Below the pieces are notes generated by a model. The model had not been told where the DNA came from. It did not search any database and saw only the letters and a program-made list of their open reading frames with translations. A program made the translations under genes and the position numbers. Positions 16,597-25,690 of a stretch of 64,000 nt of DNA are shown here, one piece after another. The stretch is taken from positions 1 through 64,000 of the forward strand of contig SFGA01000001.1 of the NCBI GenBank assembly GCA_004556705.1, written 5' to 3'. The DNA comes from Ruminococcus sp. (GTDB lineage Bacteria > Bacillota > Clostridia > Oscillospirales > Acutalibacteraceae). Each line of letters opens with the position of its first letter. Position 1 is the stretch's first letter.

Positions 16597-17166
16597 ATGG
16601 CGTTGCTTAAATTTCTTTTGATAATTCCAATAATTTTTGCGGCTTACTGTACTGCGGTTACGGTTAAAATTCTGTCTTTCACAGCTGAGCCGAAGAACAT
16701 ACCCGAAAATACGCCTGCAATCATTTTAGGCTGTAAAGTTAATGACAAAACACCGAGTGAAATGCTTGAAAAACGGATTGTGTCGGCTTATGCTTATCTT
16801 CTGAAAAACGAAAATGCCGTTGTAATAGCTTCAGGCGGCAAGGGCGATGATGAAAACATATCCGAAGCCGAGGCTATAAGAAATTCTCTTGTGGAAAAGG
16901 GTATTTCTGCAAAGCGGATTATACTTGAGGATAAATCGACCTCGACGGCGGAAAATATGCTCTTTTCAAAAAGAATAATGGACGAAAATAATTTGGGAAA
17001 CGAAGCGGTTATAATAACTTCCGAATTCCATCAGTTCCGTTCAACCCTGCTTGCAAAAAGAAACGGCATAGAACCGTATAACATAAGTTCAAAATCAAAA
17101 CCGTTTTCACTCTTTACATCTATTGTCAGAGAGTGGTTTGCGTTTCTCGGAACACTTTTGAAATAA
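16597..17166 (+). CDS. YdcF/SanA-like DUF218 protein
   Basis: These 189 residues have an N-terminal membrane helix (4-27) and a DUF218 domain facing outward: PAIILGCKVNDKTPSEMLEKR (about 39-59), VIASGGKGDDENISEAEA, the RI...DKSTSTAENM motif and VIITSEFHQFRSTLLAKRNGI (about 142-162). The family is linked to envelope integrity and possibly peptidoglycan-precursor metabolism (SanA in enterics), but the reaction is unknown. A TATAAT at 16543-16548 lies upstream with no clear -35. GGGCGGT precedes the ATG. Confidence 0.85.
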   Translation: MALLKFLLIIPIIFAAYCTAVTVKILSFTAEPKNIPENTPAIILGCKVNDKTPSEMLEKRIVSAYAYLLKNENAVVIASGGKGDDENISEAEAIRNSLVEKGISAKRIILEDKSTSTAENMLFSKRIMDENNLGNEAVIITSEFHQFRSTLLAKRNGIEPYNISSKSKPFSLFTSIVREWFAFLGTLLK

Positions 17167-17170
17167 ACGC

Positions 17171-17199
17171 TTGACAAACGGCTTGCGTTTTAGTATAAT
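17171..17199 (+). promoter_or_regulatory. Strong promoter of the infC-rpmI-rplT operon
   Basis: TTGACA (17171-17176), 17-base spacer, TATAAT (17194-17199): exact consensus, as expected for ribosomal genes. Confidence 0.9.
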
Positions 17200-17345
17200 A
17201 TCTGCACAACAAAGAAGAACACCCGTTCTCACCTGTGATTTTTAATGAAACAGGTCAATACTTTTAAGGCTACGGTCTTATTGTGTGTATTGAGCGTGAA
17301 CGGTTTTTGTTCACGCTTTAATTTATTGTTTAGGAGTGATTATCC
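17200..17345 (+). promoter_or_regulatory. infC leader with terminator hairpin (L20-type attenuator)
   Basis: About 145 transcribed bases precede infC and contain several pairing segments (CACCTGTGATTTT with AATGAAACAGGT). A final 9-bp hairpin (AGCGTGAAC/GTTCACGCT, 17293-17317) is followed by a T-rich run. In Bacillus this position holds the L20 leader, where excess ribosomal protein L20 causes early termination. The position and architecture match, but the L20-binding fold itself was not modelled. Confidence 0.7.
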
Positions 17346-17870
17346 ATCGCTGTCAAAGAAATGCAACTCAATGAAGAAATCCGTGATAAGGAAGTCAGAG
17401 TTATCTCTGCGGACGGAGAACAGTTAGGTATTATGTCCGCTAAGGAAGCCCTTAAAAAGGCTGAGGAGAAAAACCTTGACCTTGTTAAAATTGCGCCTCA
17501 GGCTCAGCCTCCCGTGTGCAAGATTATGGACTACGGCAAGTACAGATTTGAGCAGACGAAGAAAGAGAAGGAGTCAAAGAAAAACCAGCGTATAATCGAG
17601 ACTAAGGAAATCAGACTTTCTCTCAACATCGACACGCACGATTTCGATATGAAGGCTAATCAGGCGATGAAATTCTTAAAGACCGGTCACAAGGTCAAGG
17701 TTTCAATTCGTTTCAGAGGACGCGAGATGGCTCATCCGCAAATCGGCGAGGAAACAATGAAGAAGTTTGCCGAGGTTTGCTCGGAGTTTTCATCAGTAGA
17801 AAAACCCGCAAAGCTTGAGGGCAGACAGATGCTTATGTTCTTAGCACCGTTGAGCGCTAAAACCAAATAA
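17346..17870 (+). CDS. infC: Translation initiation factor IF-3, with an ATC start codon
   Basis: IF-3 binds the 30S subunit, keeps it apart from 50S and rejects non-AUG starts. The protein (about 174 residues) shows NEEIRDKEVRVISADGEQLG at the N-terminus, the linker rich in Lys/Glu and the C-terminal domain with KEIRLSLNIDTHDFDMKANQ, KVSIRFRGREMAHPQ and MLMFLAPL. The first in-frame ATG (17361) lies 24 bases from the Shine-Dalgarno AGGAG (17332-17336). ATC at 17346 lies nine bases from it and gives the usual N-terminus (AVKEMQLNEEIRDKEV). A non-AUG start is the family's known autoregulatory device, so I choose 17346. First gene of the ribosomal operon. Confidence 0.93.
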   Translation: MAVKEMQLNEEIRDKEVRVISADGEQLGIMSAKEALKKAEEKNLDLVKIAPQAQPPVCKIMDYGKYRFEQTKKEKESKKNQRIIETKEIRLSLNIDTHDFDMKANQAMKFLKTGHKVKVSIRFRGREMAHPQIGEETMKKFAEVCSEFSSVEKPAKLEGRQMLMFLAPLSAKTK

Positions 17871-17899
17871 GTAAACAAATCATTCAGGAGGAAATAGAA

Positions 17900-18097
17900 A
17901 TGCCTAAAATTAAAACACATTCGGGAGCTAAAAAACGCTTCAAATTATCAAAGAACGGTAAGCCGATCAGAGCACACGCTTACAAGTCTCACATTCTCAA
18001 CAAGAAGTCTACAAAGAGAAAAAGAAATCTTCGCAAGACCGCAGTTGCAGACGTAACGAATCAGAAGCAGATCAAGCGTCTTGTTCCTTACAAATAA
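17900..18097 (+). CDS. rpmI: Large-subunit ribosomal protein bL35
   Basis: This 65-residue, very basic protein has the family pattern PKIKTHSGAKKRFKLSKNGK, HAYKSHILNKKS and KRKRNLRKTAVAD. A full AGGAGG precedes the ATG. Middle gene of infC-rpmI-rplT. Confidence 0.97.
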   Translation: MPKIKTHSGAKKRFKLSKNGKPIRAHAYKSHILNKKSTKRKRNLRKTAVADVTNQKQIKRLVPYK

Positions 18098-18156
18098 TCA
18101 ATAAATTAAATGCGGTTTTCGACCGTTTTCACAAATTTTCGGAGGTAGAATAACAG

Positions 18157-18513
18157 ATGGCACGTATTAAAGGTGCGATGATGACTCGCAAAAGAAGAAA
18201 TAAAACATTAAAGCTCGCAAAAGGCTACTATGGCTCAAAGTCAAGACTTTTCAAGACTGCTAAGCAGGCAGTTATGAAGTCAGGTCAGTATGCATATATC
18301 GGCAGAAAGCAGAAGAAGAGAGAGTTCAGAAAGCTCTGGATTACAAGAATTTCTGCAGCTTGCAAAATGAACGGTATGAATTACTCAACATTCATCAACG
18401 GTCTTAATAAGGCAGGCGTTTCATTAAACCGTAAAATGCTTTCTGAAATCGCTATTTCAGATCCCGCAGCTTTCACAGCTCTTACAGAGCAGGCAAAAGC
18501 AGCACTTAAATAA
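18157..18513 (+). CDS. rplT: Large-subunit ribosomal protein bL20
   Basis: The 118 residues begin ARIKGAMMTRKRRNKTLKLA, with the long basic N-terminal extension (GYYGSKSRLFKTAKQAVMKS) that threads into 23S rRNA, then the globular WITRISAACKMNGMNYS and FINGLNKAGVSLNRKMLSEI. It assembles the 50S subunit early. By family knowledge it also represses this operon through the leader. GGAGG lies upstream and a terminator follows. Confidence 0.98.
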   Translation: MARIKGAMMTRKRRNKTLKLAKGYYGSKSRLFKTAKQAVMKSGQYAYIGRKQKKREFRKLWITRISAACKMNGMNYSTFINGLNKAGVSLNRKMLSEIAISDPAAFTALTEQAKAALK

Positions 18514-18518
18514 GCTGG

Positions 18519-18552
18519 AACCACGCCTTGTTTTCGGGGCGTGGTTAATTTT
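18519..18552 (+). terminator. Terminator of the infC operon
   Basis: AACCACGCC pairs with GGCGTGGTT around a loop of TTGTTTTCGG, followed by AATTTTTG. The next gene starts only seven bases later, so some read-through probably feeds the long downstream run. Confidence 0.8.
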
Positions 18553-18558
18553 TGCGTT

Positions 18559-19344
18559 ATGAATTATACTGAAATTACTTCAAAAAATAATGAAAAAATC
18601 AAATCAGTCGCAAAGTTAGTCTCGAGTTCAAAGGAACGAAAAAGCACCTCGCTTTTTGTTTTGGAGGGCGCAAGGCTTTGTTTTGATGCGGCTAAAAGCG
18701 GATATGTGATAAAAGAGGCATATTTTACCCAAGATGCTGTTACGAAATTTTCCGATTATACAGACATAATTGCCGATTGTGCAAAAAACGTTTATTTGAT
18801 AACTGATGAAGTTTCGGAAAAAATTTCTGATACAGTCAATTCGCAGGGGATTTTTTGCGTTGTCGAAATGAAACGCCAAACAGCGTTTGAAATCGAGAGT
18901 ACAAAGAAGTATATTGCGCTTGAAAATGTGCAAAATCCGCAAAATCTCGGCTCCGTCGCAAGGAGTGCCGAGGCTTTGGGCATTGACGGAATAATCGTGT
19001 GCGGCGGCTGCGATATGTATAATCCAAAGGCGTTGCGTGCGTCAATGGGCAGTCTTTTGCGTATACCGATTATCGCAGTTGATGACCTTGTGGAAACGCT
19101 TGAAAGGGCGAATTTCGAAGGTATGCTTACTGCCGCAACCGTTCCCGACGGAAATGCCCGTGACATTACCAAAACAGATTTTTCCGCAGGTGTAATAGCT
19201 GTTATCGGAAACGAGGGTAACGGTGTTACCGAGGCTGTTAAAAGCATCGCAAGGGAAAGAATTACAATCAAAATGAAAGGCGAGGCAGAGTCGCTTAACG
19301 CATCTGTTGCCGCCGTTATCACAATGTGGGAAATAATGAGATGA
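18559..19344 (+). CDS. TrmH/SpoU-family RNA 2'-O-methyltransferase
   Basis: This SAM-dependent, trefoil-knot (SPOUT) enzyme methylates ribose in rRNA or tRNA. In 261 residues the N-terminal substrate-binding domain (LFVLEGARLCFDAAKSG) is followed by the knot: ALENVQNPQNLGSVARSAEALGIDGII (about 120-146), VIAVIGNEGNGV (about 213-224) and IKMKGEAESLNASVAAVITMW near the end, all three SPOUT motifs intact. The gene after rplT is commonly of this type in Clostridia. ATG 18559 is chosen. A GTG at 18541 would place the start inside the terminator stem. The exact target nucleotide is not known. Confidence 0.9.
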   Translation: MNYTEITSKNNEKIKSVAKLVSSSKERKSTSLFVLEGARLCFDAAKSGYVIKEAYFTQDAVTKFSDYTDIIADCAKNVYLITDEVSEKISDTVNSQGIFCVVEMKRQTAFEIESTKKYIALENVQNPQNLGSVARSAEALGIDGIIVCGGCDMYNPKALRASMGSLLRIPIIAVDDLVETLERANFEGMLTAATVPDGNARDITKTDFSAGVIAVIGNEGNGVTEAVKSIARERITIKMKGEAESLNASVAAVITMWEIMR

Positions 19345-20564
19345 GAGACTGTGAGTATTGGATTTGGCTTCAAAACGCCTATGGCACAGGAGCTAAAATA
19401 AAACCCATAATCGAATATTTCGGCTCTGCAAGAGAGTTGTATGAGGCAGGAAGCTATGAATGGCGAATTTCGGGCATTATTGACCAAAAGCACGTTGATA
19501 AGCTTCTCTTACACAGTCCGTCGGAGTCGGGCAGTATAATGCGAGCGTGTGAGGAAAACGGGTGGGAGATAATAACTCCGCAGGATGAGCAGTATCCGTT
19601 TTTACTTACGCAGATTTCGGATTTACCGGCTGTTCTCTATGCCGACGGAGATATTGAAACGCTTATGACAGAGTCAAATATCGCTATGGTCGGAACGAGA
19701 AACGCATCCGTACAGGGCATAAAGGTCGCAGGTGCAATCGCACAAAGGCTTTCGCTTGCGGGTATGACGATAGTTTCGGGCGGTGCGCTCGGAATTGATG
19801 CCGCTTCGCACGAGGGAGCATTGAGCGTGGATAAGAAAACAGTTGCGGTACTCGGCTGCGGTCTCGGAACAAATTACCTTAAAACAAATGAGGATTTGCG
19901 TAACAGGATAAAGAAGAACGGTGTTCTTATAACAGAATTTCCGCCGTTTTCGCAGGCGTCAAGGATTTCATTCCCGAAGCGAAACAGGATTATTTCGGGT
20001 ATGTCGCTTGCGACGGTTGTCGTTGAAGCAGGCGAGAGAAGCGGCTCACTTATAACCGCTAAAAATGCTTTATCACAAGGCAGACGGCTTTATGCCGTAC
20101 CCGGAGATTTGTTTACTTCGGCTTATTCGGGCACTTCCGAAATAATAAACAGCGGTGCAAAGCCGCTTTTCAATGCAAGAGAAATTGTTGAGGATTTTAT
20201 GGATGAATTTCCTGAAAGATTTGACCTTTCGCTTGCGGATGAGCCGTTTGCGATTATGCTTTCGAGAAATGCCGAGGACTTTTCGGGCAATGTCAATCAT
20301 ACTTATAACAAAAGAGCCGAAAAGACGCAGAGCAGGGTATCGAAAGCCGATACAGAGCCTGTAAAAGCAGAGCCGAAGCCGTTACCCGATACGGCGAGCG
20401 AAACCGCAAAGAAAATCTATGCCGCTTTGGACGGCGATACGGAATTTGACACTATCGTCGAAAAATCGGGACTTAATGTTGTAAAGGTGCTTTCGGGAAT
20501 TACCGAACTTGAAATGCAAGGTGTTATTGAAGTTCTTCCCGGCAGAAAATATAAAAAAATTTAG
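19341..20564 (+). CDS. dprA: DNA processing protein DprA
   Basis: DprA loads RecA on incoming single-stranded DNA during transformation. The Rossmann-like core is clear: SNIAMVGTRNAS, RLSLAGMTIVSGGALGIDAASHEGAL, TVAVLGCGLGTNYLKTN, ITEFPPFSQASRISFPKRNR, SLATVVVEAGERSGSLITA and LYAVPGDLFTSAYSG. An N-terminal helical domain precedes it and a winged-helix domain ends the protein (KKIYAALDGDTEFDTIVEKS). About 407 residues. ATGA overlaps the stop of the methyltransferase, so the two are coupled. It is conserved in many organisms not known to be naturally competent. Confidence 0.95.
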   Translation: MRDCEYWIWLQNAYGTGAKIKPIIEYFGSARELYEAGSYEWRISGIIDQKHVDKLLLHSPSESGSIMRACEENGWEIITPQDEQYPFLLTQISDLPAVLYADGDIETLMTESNIAMVGTRNASVQGIKVAGAIAQRLSLAGMTIVSGGALGIDAASHEGALSVDKKTVAVLGCGLGTNYLKTNEDLRNRIKKNGVLITEFPPFSQASRISFPKRNRIISGMSLATVVVEAGERSGSLITAKNALSQGRRLYAVPGDLFTSAYSGTSEIINSGAKPLFNAREIVEDFMDEFPERFDLSLADEPFAIMLSRNAEDFSGNVNHTYNKRAEKTQSRVSKADTEPVKAEPKPLPDTASETAKKIYAALDGDTEFDTIVEKSGLNVVKVLSGITELEMQGVIEVLPGRKYKKI

Positions 20565-20587
20565 TGATAGTATAGGATGATTTTAAT

Positions 20588-22717
20588 ATGTCGAAATTAG
20601 TAATAGTTGAGTCCCCGTCAAAGGCAAAGACAATTCAGAAATACCTCGGCAAGGACTATAAGGTTACCGCTTCCGTAGGTCATATCAGAGATTTGCCTTC
20701 GTCAAGGCTCAGCGTTGATGTTAAAAATGACTTTGCGCCTAAATATGCGATAGTTAAAGGCAAGGAAAAGCTTGTAAAAGAGCTTAAAGAAATGGTAAAG
20801 GAATCGGACGGCGTATATCTCGCAACCGACCCCGACCGTGAGGGAGAGGCTATTTCATGGCATCTTGCAACTGTTTTGGGACTTGATACAGATGACAAAA
20901 ACAGAGTTAAATTCAATGAAATTAACAAGACAAGTGTTGTAAAGGGTATAGAGCATCCCGAAAAAATTGACCTTGACCTTGTTGATGCACAGCAGGCAAG
21001 AAGAATACTTGACAGACTTGTCGGCTATAAGTTGAGCCCGTTTGTTTCACAGAAAATCAGAAAAGGACTTTCGGCAGGCAGAGTTCAGTCTGTTGCCGTT
21101 CGTCTTATTGTTGACAGAGAAGAAGAAATCCGTGCTTTCGTACCCGAGGAGTATTGGACTCTTGATGCAAAGCTCACAGCACCCGGTTCAAGAAAATCCT
21201 TTGCCGCTTCATTTATAGGCGATGAAACGGGTAAGGTAAAAATTGCGGATAAGGCTCAGGCAGATGCATGCTTGAACAGACTTGACGGCGCACAGTACAC
21301 GGTTGCTTCCGTTAAAGAGGGAACAAGGAGACGTCAGCCGGCACCTCCGTTTACAACCTCTACGCTTCAGCAGGACGCTTCGAGAAAGCTCGGCTATCAG
21401 GGCAGAAAGACTATGAAGATAGCACAGGAGCTTTACGAAGGTATGGAAATCAAGGGCGTAGGCACAATGGGTCTTATAACATATATGAGAACCGACTCGC
21501 TTCGTATCTCCGAGGAGGCTCGTGCGGCTGCTAATGAGTATATCACAGAAACTTACGGAAAGAATTATCTTCCCGACAAGCCGAGATATTTCAAGACAAA
21601 GGCTAATGCGCAGGACGGACACGAGGCTATAAGACCTACAACTCCGTCACTTTCTCCCGACAAGGTAAAGGAAAGCCTTACCGTTGAGCAGTTCAAGCTT
21701 TATTCGCTTATTTGGAAGCGTTTTATGGCAAGCCTTATGGCTGCCTGCATTCAAGATACCGTAAAGGTAGGAATTAAGGCTGCGACCGAAAAGGATTTGG
21801 CAGACGGTAAGTTCTGCGAGTTCTCGGCTTCAGGCTATACTGTTAAATTTGACGGTTACACAAAGCTTTATGAGGTTTCGACAGATGATGACGAGGATGC
21901 AGAGAGCGTACTTCCTCCGATAAAGGAAAATGATATTCTTAAACTAAAATCACTTGACGGAAATCAGCACTTTACACAACCGCCTGCAAGATATACCGAA
22001 GCGGCTCTTATCAAGGCTCTTGAGGAAACGGGTGTCGGCAGACCGAGTACCTATGTTTCTATTGTTTCGACAATTCTTTCAAGAGAGTATGTTGTAAGAG
22101 AGCAAAAGCAGTTGAAGCCCACCGAGCTTGGCGAGGCGGTTGTCAACCTGCTCAAACAGCAGTTCCCGAATATAGTAAATGTTAAATTTACCGCAAATAT
22201 GGAGTCCGATCTCGATAAGGTTGAAAGCGGTGAGGTTGACTATATAAAAATGCTCCACACCTTCTATGACGGCTTTGAGAAAACACTCGAAAAGGCCAAG
22301 GAGGAGATGTCGGGCGTTAAAATTCAGCTCAAAGAGGACGTTACAGATATTCCGTGTGAAAAATGCGGAAGAATGATGGTTGTTAAGGTCGGCAGATTCG
22401 GAAAATTTCTTGCATGTCCTGGTTATCCCGAGTGCAAGAACACAAAGCCGTATGTTGTGCAGACAAATGCCAAATGCCCCGTTTGCGGCGGCAATGTAAT
22501 CGAAAAGAAGTCAAAGAGAGGCTATGCTTTTTACGGCTGTGACAATTATCCCGAATGTACGTTTATGACATGGGATAAGCCTACCGACGAGGTTTGCCCG
22601 AAGTGCGGAAAATCCTTGTTCAAGCGTAAGGGCGGATTGCTTGTGTGCCTTGACGAGAAATGCGGTTTTGAAAAGAAGGCAGAGCGTAAGAAAAGAACTA
22701 AAAAAGAGGAAGAATAA
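20588..22717 (+). CDS. topA: DNA topoisomerase I
   Basis: This type IA topoisomerase relaxes negative supercoils. Across 709 residues it has a TOPRIM domain (LVIVESPSKAKTIQKYLG; TDPDREGEAISWHL with the metal-binding DxD/E), the active-site tyrosine in GLITYMRTDSLRIS (about 300), the HEAIRPT motif and RYTEAALIKALEETGVGRPSTY. Three C-terminal four-cysteine zinc ribbons follow (CEKCGRMMVV...CPGYPEC, CPVCGGN...CDNYPEC, CPKCGKS...CLDEKC), then a Lys-rich tail. No gap separates its stop from trmFO. Confidence 0.98.
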   Translation: MSKLVIVESPSKAKTIQKYLGKDYKVTASVGHIRDLPSSRLSVDVKNDFAPKYAIVKGKEKLVKELKEMVKESDGVYLATDPDREGEAISWHLATVLGLDTDDKNRVKFNEINKTSVVKGIEHPEKIDLDLVDAQQARRILDRLVGYKLSPFVSQKIRKGLSAGRVQSVAVRLIVDREEEIRAFVPEEYWTLDAKLTAPGSRKSFAASFIGDETGKVKIADKAQADACLNRLDGAQYTVASVKEGTRRRQPAPPFTTSTLQQDASRKLGYQGRKTMKIAQELYEGMEIKGVGTMGLITYMRTDSLRISEEARAAANEYITETYGKNYLPDKPRYFKTKANAQDGHEAIRPTTPSLSPDKVKESLTVEQFKLYSLIWKRFMASLMAACIQDTVKVGIKAATEKDLADGKFCEFSASGYTVKFDGYTKLYEVSTDDDEDAESVLPPIKENDILKLKSLDGNQHFTQPPARYTEAALIKALEETGVGRPSTYVSIVSTILSREYVVREQKQLKPTELGEAVVNLLKQQFPNIVNVKFTANMESDLDKVESGEVDYIKMLHTFYDGFEKTLEKAKEEMSGVKIQLKEDVTDIPCEKCGRMMVVKVGRFGKFLACPGYPECKNTKPYVVQTNAKCPVCGGNVIEKKSKRGYAFYGCDNYPECTFMTWDKPTDEVCPKCGKSLFKRKGGLLVCLDEKCGFEKKAERKKRTKKEEE

Positions 22718-24028
22718 ATGAAAGCAGCTGTTATCGGCGCAGGTCTTGCGGGGTGCGAGGTGGCGTGGCAACTGAATATGGCAGGAATTGAAGTTGAGCT
22801 TTATGAGATGAAGCCCGAAAAACATTCTCCTGCACATAAAACCGATTTATTCGCAGAACTTGTTTGCTCAAACTCTTTGAAAGCACAAAGGCTCAATTCG
22901 GCGGCAGGTCTTTTGAAAGAGGAAATGCGTACTTTTTCTTCCGTTTGCGTTGAAACGGCACTTGAAACGGCTGTTCCCGCAGGCGGCGCTTTGGCTGTTG
23001 ACAGAGAACTTTTTTCAAAGTCTGTAACAGAGAAAATCAAGGCATGCAAAAATATAAAAATCATAAATAAAGAAGTGACGGACTTGCCCGAGGCTGATGC
23101 TGTAATTATTGCGGCAGGACCTTTGGCGAGCGACGGTATTTCTGGAACTATACATTCCCTGTGCCGTGACGGGCTTTCGTTTTATGATGCGGCGGCTCCG
23201 ATTGTATCGGCTGACAGTGTGGATATGGACTTCGCCTTTACGCAGTCGAGATATGACAGGGGCGGCGAGGACGACTATATAAATTGCCCTATGAATAAAG
23301 AGCAGTATGAGGCTTTTTATGAGGCGATTATTTCGGCGGAGAGCGCAGAGCTCCATTCTTTTGATAAGAGAAAAGATGTGTATGAGGGCTGTATGCCTAT
23401 TGAGGTTTTAGCTTCCCGTGGCAAGGACACAATGCGTTACGGCCCGTTAAAACCCGTAGGTCTTGTTGATCCGAGAACAGGACACAGACCTTGGGCTAAT
23501 CTCCAACTTAGAAAAGAAAACAAACAGGGCACTATGTATAACCTTGTCGGCTTTCAGACGAACTTAAAATTTCCCGAGCAGAAAAGAGTGTTTTCAATGT
23601 TTCCGGCACTTCATAATGCGGAATTTTTGCGTTACGGCGTAATGCACAGAAACACGTTTATAAATTCGCCCGAATATCTTTGCTCGGATTTCAGCCTGCG
23701 TGAAAATCCGCATATTTTCTTTGCAGGTCAGATAACGGGCGTCGAGGGCTATATGGAGTCGGCGGCTTCGGGAATTATGGCAGGACTTAACTGTGCTCGC
23801 AGACTTTCGGGAAAGGAAACTCTCACCTTACCCGAAACCACTATGATAGGCGCACTTTCACGATATATAAGCGACGAAACGGTTAAGAGCTTTCAGCCGA
23901 TGGGTGCGAATTTCGGCGTTTTGCCGCCGCTTCCCGATAAGATAAGAGATAAAAGCGAAAGATATATGGCTTTGGCTAAAAGGGCAATGGGCGACTTGGA
24001 GTCATTCAAAGGAGAGAACGGTATATGA
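22718..24028 (+). CDS. trmFO: Methylene-THF-dependent tRNA uracil-54 methyltransferase
   Basis: TrmFO makes ribothymidine (m5U54) in the T-loop of tRNAs using methylenetetrahydrofolate and FAD. 436 residues; the dinucleotide-binding motif AAVIGAGLAGCEVAWQL (3-19) opens the protein. YEMKPEKHSPAH, FAELVCSNSLKAQRLNSAAG, GPLKPVGLVDPRTG and FFAGQITGVEGYMESAASG are all family hallmarks. It begins directly after the topA stop, which is its usual neighbour in Firmicutes, and ends in an ATGA overlap with plsX. Confidence 0.97.
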   Translation: MKAAVIGAGLAGCEVAWQLNMAGIEVELYEMKPEKHSPAHKTDLFAELVCSNSLKAQRLNSAAGLLKEEMRTFSSVCVETALETAVPAGGALAVDRELFSKSVTEKIKACKNIKIINKEVTDLPEADAVIIAAGPLASDGISGTIHSLCRDGLSFYDAAAPIVSADSVDMDFAFTQSRYDRGGEDDYINCPMNKEQYEAFYEAIISAESAELHSFDKRKDVYEGCMPIEVLASRGKDTMRYGPLKPVGLVDPRTGHRPWANLQLRKENKQGTMYNLVGFQTNLKFPEQKRVFSMFPALHNAEFLRYGVMHRNTFINSPEYLCSDFSLRENPHIFFAGQITGVEGYMESAASGIMAGLNCARRLSGKETLTLPETTMIGALSRYISDETVKSFQPMGANFGVLPPLPDKIRDKSERYMALAKRAMGDLESFKGENGI

Positions 24029-25029
24029 AGATAATTGTTGACGCTTTCGGCGGAGATAATGCACCGCTTGAAATAATAAAGGGTTGTATCGAGGCGAAAA
24101 AAGAGTTAGGCGTTGATATAATGCTTACGGGTGACAGGGATAAAATCGAAAAATGTGCAAAGGATAATTCTCTTGATATTTCTCCGTTTGCAATAAAGCA
24201 GGCTGACACCGTATTTGAAATGACAACTCCGCCAACGGAAATACTCAAATCAAAAAGAGGTACTTCACTCGGCGTGGGACTTGACGCATTGGCTTCGGGC
24301 GAGGGCGACGCTTTCGTTTCGGCAGGCAGTACAGGTGCTCTTTTGGTCGGAGGAACGCTTATTGTTAAGAGAATAAAGGGCGTAAAGCGACCTGCTTTGG
24401 GTGCTGTTATGCCGACAAGTGCAGATCCGTTTATACTTGTCGATACAGGCGCAAATGTTGAATGTACTCCCGATATGCTCTGTCAATTTGCAAAGCTCGG
24501 AAGTCTTTATATGGAGAAGATAATGGGCATTGCTTCTCCCCGTGTCGCACTTGCAAATATCGGCACAGAGGAGACAAAGGGTACTCCGATGCTGGTTGAA
24601 ACCTATAAAAAATTAAACGTTCTTAACGGCATAAACTTTACGGGTAATATAGAAGTGCGAGATATTGCCTTCGGGGAGGCGGATGTCGTTGTAGCCGACG
24701 GCTTTACGGGTAATGTTATCATAAAAATGTACGAGGGCGTTGCAAAATCAATTACAAATCAGATCAAAGCAATATTTATGAAAAACCTGCTTTCCAAGCT
24801 CTCGTATCTCGGCATAAAGTCGGGAATGGACGAGTTCAAGGAAAAGATGAACTATAAAAAATACGGCGGAGCACCGCTTATCGGTGTCAGAAAGCCTGTT
24901 ATAAAGGCTCACGGCTCATCGGATGCGTATGCATTGAAAAATGCCATAGGACAGGCGATAAAATATATCGACAGCGGTTTTATAGATATTGTTTCTCAGT
25001 TAATGAAAGACGGTGAAAATAATGACTGA
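24025..25029 (+). CDS. plsX: Phosphate acyltransferase PlsX
   Basis: PlsX converts acyl-ACP to acyl-phosphate, the first step of phospholipid synthesis in Gram-positives. The 334 residues start KIIVDAFGGDNAPLEIIKG and contain DTVFEMTTPPTEILKSKRG, AFVSAGSTGALLVGG, PFILVDTGANVECTPDML, ALANIGTEETKGTPM and VVADGFTGNVIIKMYEG. ATGA overlap with trmFO. Unlike many relatives, no acyl-carrier-protein gene follows before rnc. Confidence 0.97.
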   Translation: MKIIVDAFGGDNAPLEIIKGCIEAKKELGVDIMLTGDRDKIEKCAKDNSLDISPFAIKQADTVFEMTTPPTEILKSKRGTSLGVGLDALASGEGDAFVSAGSTGALLVGGTLIVKRIKGVKRPALGAVMPTSADPFILVDTGANVECTPDMLCQFAKLGSLYMEKIMGIASPRVALANIGTEETKGTPMLVETYKKLNVLNGINFTGNIEVRDIAFGEADVVVADGFTGNVIIKMYEGVAKSITNQIKAIFMKNLLSKLSYLGIKSGMDEFKEKMNYKKYGGAPLIGVRKPVIKAHGSSDAYALKNAIGQAIKYIDSGFIDIVSQLMKDGENND

Positions 25030-25690
25030 ATTAGAAAAAGCAATAGGCTATCAATTCAAGGATAAGAGCCTGCTTGACAGAGCTCTTACTCATTCTTCTT
25101 ATGCTAACGAGGTTTTAAGAGAATATAAGGACAACGAAAGACTTGAGTTTTTGGGCGACTCGGTATTGGGCTTTATCACGGCGGAGTATCTTTTCTCACG
25201 TCATGAGGATTTCCACGAGGGCGAACTTTCAAAGCTTCGTTCTTACGCAGTTTGTGAAAAGTCGCTTTTTGAATTTGCAAAGACAATCGGACTCGGAGAT
25301 TATATCAAGCTTTCACACGGCGAGGATATGACGGGCGGCAGGAACAGACCGTCGGTTTTGTCGGATGCGTTTGAGGCTGTTATAGCGGCTATATATCTTG
25401 ACGGAGGAATCGACGAAGCGAAAAAGTTTGTTTTGCGTTTCGTGGCTCCCTATGTCGAGAAAAAGCCGAGCTTTAAGGACTACAAGACTATTTTGCAGGA
25501 GCTTGTGCAGAGAAATCACGGCGAAGAGCTCAAATATGTGCTTGTAAGTGAATCGGGTCCCGACCATGATAAGACGTTTGAGGTTGAGGTGCATCTCAAT
25601 TCAAATGTTATCGGCAAGGGCATTGCGGGAAGCAAGAAAAAAGCCGAGCAGGCGGCGGCTCAGCAGGCTTTGGAGTTGATGGGAATTTGA
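25022..25690 (+). CDS. rnc: Ribonuclease III
   Basis: This double-strand-specific RNase matures rRNA and processes mRNAs. In 222 residues the catalytic domain carries the signature ERLEFLGDSVLGFITAEYLF (about 40-60) and the second acidic cluster SDAFEAVIAAIYLDGG (about 112-127). The dsRNA-binding domain spans about 150-222 (YKTILQELVQRNHGEELKYV, GKGIAGSKKKAEQAAAQQAL). ATG 25022 overlaps plsX by eight bases. The alternative GTG 25013 adds only three residues. Confidence 0.97.
   Translation: MTELEKAIGYQFKDKSLLDRALTHSSYANEVLREYKDNERLEFLGDSVLGFITAEYLFSRHEDFHEGELSKLRSYAVCEKSLFEFAKTIGLGDYIKLSHGEDMTGGRNRPSVLSDAFEAVIAAIYLDGGIDEAKKFVLRFVAPYVEKKPSFKDYKTILQELVQRNHGEELKYVLVSESGPDHDKTFEVEVHLNSNVIGKGIAGSKKKAEQAAAQQALELMGI

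Noticed and set aside
18792..19493. Minus-strand frame of 233 residues
   Set aside because: It lies antisense to the well-supported methyltransferase and dprA and has no ribosome site or family match.
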